A DNA stretch of 28,792 bases, from positions 142,559 to 171,350 of the forward strand of contig NW_014577248.1 of the NCBI RefSeq assembly GCF_000485595.1. The letters run 5' to 3'. Positions 22,376 to 28,792 of the stretch are shown here, one piece after another. The stretch comes from Priapulus caudatus (Eukaryota; Priapulida; Priapulimorpha; Priapulimorphida; Priapulidae). Under the pieces are notes generated by a model, which searched no databases, was not told where the DNA came from, and saw nothing but the letters and a program-made list of their open reading frames with translations. The position numbers and the translations under genes were made by a program. Each line of letters begins with the position of its first letter. Position 1 is the first letter of the stretch.

Positions 22376-23373
22376 CAGTGCTCGGAAATAAGCCGTTGTC
22401 GCGGTTGTCCGAGACAACCAGAAATTGCGCCGGACAACCTAAGACCCAGTCTGAACATTGTCCGGTGGACAACCTCAAGAAAAATGTGACGAAAACTAAC
22501 TTTAGTCTTTATGTTTTTCTGCAGGGGTTCCGCCGTAAGAGCACTTATATCTCGGCGGCTCCACATTAATGCTATGGTTTGGGAAACGCGATGCATACAA
22601 GCTGCTATTGTCCAACACTGGTATTGTCAGGCTTTTCTAGATATTATGAGAGGTGAACTGTCGATTGGAACCCACAACGCAGCAAGTTAACCCCTACAAC
22701 TTGGTTTTATTCCATATTATTTTGAATTTCCGATGCTTCTGCCGCATGCAAAACATAAGCAACAGTGGGGATGTCATCGTTGATTCGAGCAAGTTTTAAA
22801 AATCAATAGAATGTCCGTAGTCAGAATCAAGGCTGTACATGTACTGCAAAAGTGCCCACGCGAAATACCTGATCTCGCTGCGATCATACATTTTCAAATT
22901 TTCTGGGCGAGGGACCGTGCCAGCATCACCGCCCCGCCATTGTTTTCACCCCCCCACTGGAATCCTAGATCCACCACTGAGCAAGTACATATCTTGGGAG
23001 CAAGAAAGCAATGAAGCAAAAATGTCGCCCTTCGCCATAGGCACCGCAAAAACAAAAGATTGGCAGAGAAGGGAGACTCGGAGCCGTAAGGGTGTTGTGA
23101 GAGGGCAGGCGGAGGAGCGCCATTAAAAATATTAAGTCATCCACTATGTTTGCAAGCAGTTCGGCTGTTTTTGCCGCCCCTTGTTAAACAAATTCTGGCT
23201 ACAGCAGTGTTTTTGGGGGTGTTTTCTGACATATTAACTAGTGATTGAGAAAGAGGGAAGATTTGGGGATGATTTGTCTTGCGAGACGAACCCAGAGAAG
23301 GTTCGTTGCGGACAAACCGATTTTGATGCTGGTTGTCCGCCAGGACAACCACCTTTTTTCTATTCGAGCACTG
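22376..23373. mobile_element. CAGTGCTCGAAATAAG element, noisy copy in R3
   Basis: Left CAGTGCTCGGAAATAAG, right CTATTCGAGCACTG. The left end here shows GGTTGTC-CGA-GACAACC, a palindrome that is damaged in R1. Confidence 0.6.
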
Positions 23374-23646
23374 ATATATGTCACGCACACACAACGAAGG
23401 CAAAAATACATGCTGAGTTAGAAATATACCGGACACTGTTCGGGGCTAAGGCTCTCGAGTACACGCGTCCAATCATCTGCGGGTGTGCTTCCTCTTATGT
23501 ATGCGTATGTCAGTATTATGTATGTATGCTAATGTATGTATGGTATGTAAGTGTATGTATGTATGTCATGATGTATGTATGTAAGACTAGCAGATTGAAG
23601 GCGGATGGTGGATAATATATCGGCTTGCTTGTTTAAGATACGTGCA

Positions 23647-23730
23647 GGCCGCGCCCGGGGCGGCCCGCGCGGGCGCGCGGCGGCGGCGCGCGGCCGGCGC
23701 CGGGGGGCGTGGCGCGCGCGGGCCCCGACG
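23647..23730. other. 84-base almost pure G/C insert, probable artefact
   Basis: Only two A/T bases in 84. It is absent from the same place in the other three copies of the surrounding fragment (near 1990, 11075 and 17420). A smaller G/C-only insert of about 14 bases lies at 23881-23894. Both sit in the error-like part of R3. Confidence 0.75.
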
Positions 23731-25178
23731 AAAGTAGTACAAGAGTAAAAAAACAATTCAGCTTTTTCAGCACAAAAATGGATAAGTAATTCTGTTCATC
23801 CATATGGTCAAATGTATGGTCAAACTTGCTGCAATTACTACTTTCTATTTACTATATCTTGTTCGACCTGAAAACACACAGCGCCCGCGGGGCCGTGACT
23901 CATACATAGCGCATAGCAAGCAATTAATGGTCACAGGAGCATAAGTATGCAAATCGTCACACCAGCGGTTTTTGGATTTTTTTACAGAGTATTGAGAATC
24001 TATCGGGTAACGAATTTGGAGTTTCGTAAGCGAAGCTATAGGTTAGCCAACTCCGAATAAACGTTGAAAAATAGAAAGACTTCTCAGTAAAGTGTTCCCT
24101 TAAAACCTATTGAGAGTATCCTTAAACCGCTCGACGTACGGGTCATGGATGATGCTTTTAGGTGACTGTCGGGGAGGTATCTGTGAAAGGACTCAGGACT
24201 GACCAAATGTGGTCCGGGTCAAGGTCAAAGACAAAGATTTTCTAAGCTGCGTCTATGAATTGAATCAATGTCAGCCGCTGAATGCTGCCGGGGCGCCCAC
24301 CGTCATCCGAAATGTAGGACAAAAACCGGGGCGCACCGCGCCATACTCCATGCATGGGGGGTGAACTGCACTTCTATTCTAATAAACAGTGCAACACCCT
24401 GCCGCGAGCGCAAATCGCAGAATGCTGTTTAGATTTATTACCACCACACGGCTGAGCAGTAAATCTGTCGCCTGCCATGAATACTACTCTGGCATTTTAG
24501 GCCTCGTGAATCTTTCCAGCAACAGCAATGAACATTAAGTGCATCTCTACTTCTTGACCTTAATTTATCAGCTCCTGGCAACGAGAAGGGCCGATGCATC
24601 TTTGATTATGATTACACTTGGCACGCGGCCATCTCGGGCGGCAGACTAGTGAGGCCCTATGTGAGTATCATTGATACACGATACAGACAGTCAGCGAGGT
24701 ATGAAGAGGCTAGCAGCTCGCAGTGTTAGGCGTTTCTGTTTTACTGTTTAGTGTTTTTCAATACCCTATTGCGCTAAAAACAGTTTTGATGAGCGAGCGC
24801 CTAGCTGGTTTAGCGATGGAACAGGCCTTCAACTCATTTGGAGTCAGAAACGAATGAGGACGCGCCAGTAACAGTGAGGCAGACAGACCTCAGATAAGCA
24901 CGTCTGCTCATCATGCGGCACCCTTGGTTTAAATTAAATATACCAGAAAATTCGGTGCGACGGTAGTTCAATTTAAGAAGAACACTACTGTTGATAGCCA
25001 TATGTTGACGATGTAATTATGTCAACAGGGCATGGCATGCAGTATGGAAGGTCATGCCAATGGAAACAAACGCGTGACAGATACAGGTTACGCACTACAC
25101 ATACGTTAAACGTCGGGCGGTCTGTGTTAGACTGTCACCGTACACGGTTCATGTAGTTAGCTTCAAATCACATGCGTC

Positions 25179-25582
25179 TAAACAGAGGAATTGCTCCGAC
25201 CTGTGATTGGAGGATAAAAATAGACCCCGCCCACTTTTCCGTGATTGGAGGATAAAAATAGACCCCGCCCACTCGCGCCGCATATGCTATGCTATGACGG
25301 GTAGGAACGTGTATTAACTACCATATGGATCGAGCGAACGATTTGAGTTACATTTCTATAAATTCTAGCTAATATAGACAAATGTCTTAGCCTTAATCTC
25401 TGTGAATTTTGAGTCTATCGATGCACGATTAGTCTAATTAATTAGCAAATATGCACGCGCGGCTATGACCGATGAAACGAAACGTCACGAATTCTATTTT
25501 TATCCTCCAAAAATGGAAAAGTGGGCGGGGTCTATTTTTATCCTCCAATCACAGGTCGGAGCAATTCCTCTGTTTAGACGCA
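25179..25582. repeat. GGAGGATAAAAATAGACC inverted repeat, copy in R3
   Basis: The left arm holds two tandem copies of GTGATTGGAGGATAAAAATA plus GACCCCGCCCACT, joined by TTTCC; the right arm (25514-25582) holds the inverse. The R1 copy has one unit on the left. Confidence 0.75.
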
Positions 25583-26503
25583 TGTTTCAAATCGTTGTCG
25601 AGACGCGGAGAACGGCGTTTGCACAGCGACACGGAGTAGATTGCATGACAAAGCAGCTGCATGGCTTGAGATTAGAGGTAGAACTTATGGTTCCCCTCTA
25701 GGGTCCTATGCCGGCCACGCATTAATATATCTACTTGTGACTTGACTTCAAGATAAATTGTTGTCAGGTTGATGTAATTTATTCACATTGTTTTATTATA
25801 TTATCGCATTCCACGATGGCAAACTGAAAATGAAAGGGTTCTATATCTATAATTAAACTTTGTTTTAACTGTGGTCATTACATTCATGCAATAAAAATAA
25901 ATAGAGATATTATAGTCATTTGCAGAGTAATGAATCTAAATGCTAATTTACTGTTTTCTCATATAATATAAATCTACCTTTAACTATAAATCTAAGTTTA
26001 ACCTTAATATAAATCTACATAATCTGCGTCGCTATATACTGGCAATATTGTCATTGTTGTCAGAAAGCCGCTACAGACTTCCTTCGCACCTGCTCCCTCT
26101 CTTGTATATTTAACCCTACTTACTCTATCTACCTTACCTTCCCTATCTACCCCACCGCAATGTTTTTCTTCTAAATTGCAGTGCCTTTGTCTAGAACAGC
26201 CTCATCATTTTCAAATTTGGTTTTAGGCGGTTTTGTTTATTAGTAGCTTCTAATATTAAGAGCAAAATGTTATTGGTGCTCACTGATTTTTTCAGCTATT
26301 ACGAATCTCAACCCCTTTCTGTAGAAGGAACGCCTGTCTATAAAATTTCACCAGGGTTTCCCCCAAGGGACCCTTACGTATACAAGTTTGAATACATTAG
26401 CTCTTCGTGATGTAACATTGTGTGTATGGACTAGTTACATGGTGTTACATTGTATTACATTGTTACATTGTATTACATTATTACATTGTGTATGTGTTTA
26501 CAG

Positions 26504-26648
26504 GCATGGCACGCTTCTCCAAGCAGCCAGAGTCGCAGTCAGTAGAGGAGGGAGGTGTGGTCAGGTTTGAGTGCCAAATCAAAGCTGTTCCTAAACCAGT
26601 CATAACCTGGGAGAAGAACGACGTCCTGCTACCTCAGAATATTGGAAG
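26504..26648 (+). CDS. Exon B: N-terminal half of an Ig-like domain, DCC/IGDCC-type receptor (partial gene)
   Basis: A 145-bp internal exon between acceptor TTTACAG (ends 26503) and donor AG|GTTAGT (26649). Entry is phase 1 (the GC completes a Gly codon with the G left by exon A) and exit is phase 2, matching the entry phase of exon A-type exons. The 47 codons read from MARFSKQPESQSVEEGG through VRFECQIKAVPKPVITWEKN to LLPQNIG. The B-strand Cys (residue 23) and C-strand Trp (residue 35) are correctly spaced for an Ig I-set domain. EEGG-x-x-RF-x-C-x-I and P-x-P-x-ITWEKN are, from memory, typical of the second Ig domain of IGDCC3/4 and protogenin, and TVAG-x-x-RF is like DCC. The exon for the second half of this domain is not found before 28792. 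Confidence 0.85.
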
Positions 26649-26684
26649 GTTAGTGTAACAGTGTTTGGGAGTAGGAGAGGGAAT

Positions 26685-26755
26685 TATATTATTATTTGTT
26701 GTTATTATTATTATTTATTTGTTCATTATTATTTAGTTATCATATTATTATTTTT
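26685..26755 (+). repeat. ATT/GTT-rich simple sequence
   Basis: Imperfect TTA/TTG trinucleotide run just after exon B, directly beyond the end of homology with R1. Confidence 0.8.
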
Positions 26756-26977
26756 GAGAAATTATCTTAATTTATATGTATATTTTTTGTAAACATGTGG
26801 ATTATTAAAATTGTGTTCGTTGCAGGTAAGGTTATATTATATAAATGAGAAGGTGATTCGTATTAATGTTATGTGGGATTTCGAGTTTGGTTCACCCTGG
26901 CAGGCATTGTGCGACGCACTGCGGTATACCTGTATAGTAGTAAACAGCTTGTACTATTTATATTTGCTGCCAGGATG

Positions 26978-27189
26978 CCGTTGTCAGAAACAAAATTGCA
27001 TGGTCTTAACATTAGTCTTAACATTAACTTTTTCTCTCAGACCGTTGACAGAAACGCTGCCGAGCTACGAGAATGAAAAATCGTAGCAGATTTCCTCATA
27101 ACAATACGAAACAAAGTGATGTCGACGGTCTAGGAGAAATTGTTAATGTTAAGACTAATGTTAAGACTAATTTTGTTTCTGACAACGGG
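26978..27189. repeat. Long hairpin with ~70-bp arms
   Basis: The left arm 26978-27047 runs CCGTTGTCAGAAACAAAATT, then GTCTTAACATTAGTCTTAAC, then ATTAAC...CTC..AGACCGTTGAC. The right arm 27121-27189 is its reverse complement apart from a 5-base insert (GCATG region) and a few mismatches. The 73-base loop contains its own 7-bp hairpin GCTACGA/TCGTAGC (27064-27087). The right arm also reads FVSDNGPQV on the + strand, like the second catalytic-Asp motif of Ty3-type integrases, but only for about nine residues. Confidence 0.8.
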
Positions 27190-27651
27190 CCCCAGGTGAT
27201 TGCCTCACTCGTTGACATATATTATATTATTATCGGTAGTTTATTGAGTGGTGATGTGTGGTGATGGACAACAACAGTTTGTTCCAACCGGCACATGACA
27301 ACTGATCGATTGATATATGTGTAGTACACATCCAGATAGCTTCACTATATTGTACTGAAGGTAGTTATTTTGAATCCACAAATTCCATCCATAGGACTGT
27401 ACCAAATTGTTTTAGAAATTTGATTTAATTATACTTGCACGGTATCAATTCGCTCTGAAATGCTTCCTAATTCTGTATAGAGTTAATATACTGCAAGAAT
27501 ATATTGCATTAAGACTAGATAGAGATTGGATGGTTCTATATGAATTGTGTTGTTGGTTAAAGTTGGTTTCAGTTGGTTGCAGTTATACTTATAGACTCAT
27601 CCACGTGTGAAGATCAAAAAAGCCGAAGACTTAGTTATTACATTGACAAGT

Positions 27652-27690
27652 TAGCTCATTTGACGGGATCAGATGTAACTAGTAGAATGG
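27652..27690 (+). repeat. Relic of the TAGCTCA hairpin family
   Basis: TAGCTCATTTGAC-GGG-ATCAGATG, followed by TAGTAGAATGG, parallels TAGCTCATCTGAC-GAA-GTCAGATG and TGTAGAATCG at 11394. The tetranucleotide array is missing. Confidence 0.45.
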
Positions 27691-28017
27691 TAGAAGTGGC
27701 TGCATAAACATCGACAAAAGCAACACACATCAAAACGTCTTCACGCATGTTGTTTGTTATATATCTAGACAGTTTCAATAGCAATCATATATTATTGATT
27801 GATAATTGAGGTCAGGGTCAATGACCAGTAGCCGAACGACAAATCTGACAAGAAATTTTAACTAAATTTTATCGAAAATTTACGCAAAAATAAATCCTGG
27901 TACGTTATGCCCCCGTTGAATAACTGTAAACGACCTCACCTAGTAGCCGTTCTATAAATGAACAATGCATTACAATGTGAGCATGGCGTGTGAAGATAAC
28001 GTGAGATAACAAGACAT

Positions 28018-28682
28018 GAGGCGCGTTCACACTGGCGGGAATTAGCGGGATGCAAATCTCGGTTTTTGCATCGCGATCGAAATCTCGAGATTTTTACAAG
28101 TGTGAACGCAAAAATCTCACTACGTATCGCGATGAGCATCGCGCTGCAAATCGCCATTTAGCCTGCGATTATTTGGGAATTAGCGCGATTAATTGCACTA
28201 CGGCGTGTGTGTGAACGCTCGAAGTCGGCGTCAAATTCGCTGATACATCTTGGCAGCAAGACTTGGCCATTTTGGCATGTTTCAAGAAAGGAGGGTTAAT
28301 CGCTGATCTCAATTCAATCTGAAAAGATGCAGTCTCGACTCTGTACTAACAATACGATGTGTTTACGTAAATACGTGCAGACGTAGAGTAGCATACGTTA
28401 ACGTAACAGAGCTAGAGTAGCATATGTATACTACCAACGACTGCACTGCCGTGTACGTGGAATCGAACACCGAACTCGAATCCCGGTAGTACATAATTTG
28501 CGCGCGCGCGACCGGGAGTGTTATATTTCGGCTTGATATCAGGCATGCGCAGCTCGATTAATAGAATTATCCCGCTCGGCAGTTAGCGAGATATTTTCGC
28601 CTGTGTGAACAAGGGCACAATTATATCGGTATTTCCATCGCGATTAGCATCGCGGGTTTTCTTGTGTGTGAACACCAGGTGA
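28018..28682. mobile_element. GTGTGAAC/ATCGCGAT-rich MITE candidate
   Basis: The left end GCGCGTTCACACTGGCGGG faces GTGTGTGAACACCAGG at the right (28663-28678), giving GTTCACAC in inverted orientation. Further GTGTGAACGC copies are at about 28101 and 28206, and CTGTGTGAAC at 28601. The interior is rich in ATCGCGAT palindromes and has a perfect 14-base palindrome, AAATCTCGAGATTT (28080-28093). There is no ORF of note and no clear target duplication. Confidence 0.5.
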
Positions 28683-28792
28683 CTTTTAGTAAAATCTTGG
28701 CAAATACCAATCGAAGTTGTGGTTCCCATAATTTCGACATAAATGAGCTGAGCAGTGGCAGCTGAACAGAATGCTGTCCCCTCTAGGGCATT

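Larger units (their letters stand above)
18727..26680 (+). repeat. Duplicated block R3 (counterpart of 6611-15451)
   Basis: Starts inside the foldback left arm and ends at AGTAGGAGAGG after exon B, the same point where R1 meets the N gap. From about 20.4 to 25.2 kb it is stretched by scattered extra bases: the interval matching 9091-11340 (2.25 kb in R1, 2.21 kb in R2) takes about 2.62 kb here. It lacks the R1 segments 11340-12190 and 14411-15130. Confidence 0.9.
26649..28792 (+). other. Phase-2 intron after exon B (5' part), single-copy DNA
   Basis: Begins GTTAGTG. No acceptor followed by an Ig F-strand (D-x-G-x-Y-x-C) is seen up to the window end. The possible acceptors at 26825 (TTGCAG) and 27040 (TTTCTCTCAG) lead into non-Ig reading. 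It contains the repeats listed separately. Confidence 0.65.

Noticed and set aside
26811-27086. 91-codon ORF after exon B as the next exon
   Set aside because: It lacks the Ig F-strand D-x-G-x-Y-x-C pattern, and no acceptor in the needed phase precedes it.
27073-27264. 63-codon ORF with SDNGPQ as an integrase gene
   Set aside because: Only about nine residues fit; no preceding or following integrase motifs are seen, and the sequence lies in a hairpin arm.

Overview
This window is nuclear DNA from an animal, most likely a marine invertebrate; the lineage cannot be fixed from sequence alone. It is AT-rich and dominated by introns, microsatellites and many short inverted-repeat elements. The only convincing protein-coding parts are two small exons on the + strand with canonical splice sites. 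Exon A (3332-3444) encodes the C-terminal half of an Ig domain and exon B (26504-26648) the N-terminal half of the next one. Their phases match exactly (phase 1 between the domains, phase 2 inside each domain). The joined residues resemble the Ig1/Ig2 boundary of the DCC/neogenin/protogenin/IGDCC family of guidance and adhesion receptors. The rest of the gene lies outside the window.

Layout. 1-6507: mostly single-copy intronic DNA with exon A, a hairpin-plus-tetranucleotide element, a detached repeat fragment and a large CTAT microsatellite. 6508-15451 (block R1): a foldback element with arms of about 300 bp, GT and GGA tracts, several inverted-repeat elements, a MITE and a frame-broken second copy of exon B (15272-15416). 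15452-15476: a 25-N gap. 15477-18724 (block R2): a second copy of about 9091-12357. 18727-26680 (block R3): a further copy of about 6611-15451, ending with the intact exon B. 26681-28792: single-copy intronic DNA with a long hairpin and a GTGTGAAC/ATCGCGAT-rich element.

The three blocks are best read as allelic or overlapping contigs strung together, that is, false duplication. They differ by transposon presence or absence and by many small indels. R3 from about 20.4 to 25.2 kb carries a large excess of inserted bases, many of them G/C, as in uncorrected long-read fill. If so, the true intron between exons A and B is nearer 12 kb than 23 kb.

I see no complete gene, RNA gene, CRISPR array or autonomous transposon. 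The most interesting biology is the set of non-autonomous elements: a stem-loop followed by GTCC/GTGC arrays, a TTAA-flanked MITE nested in one of them, a foldback element with a possible carried ORF, and a 918-bp element ending in CAGTGCTCGAAATAAG.
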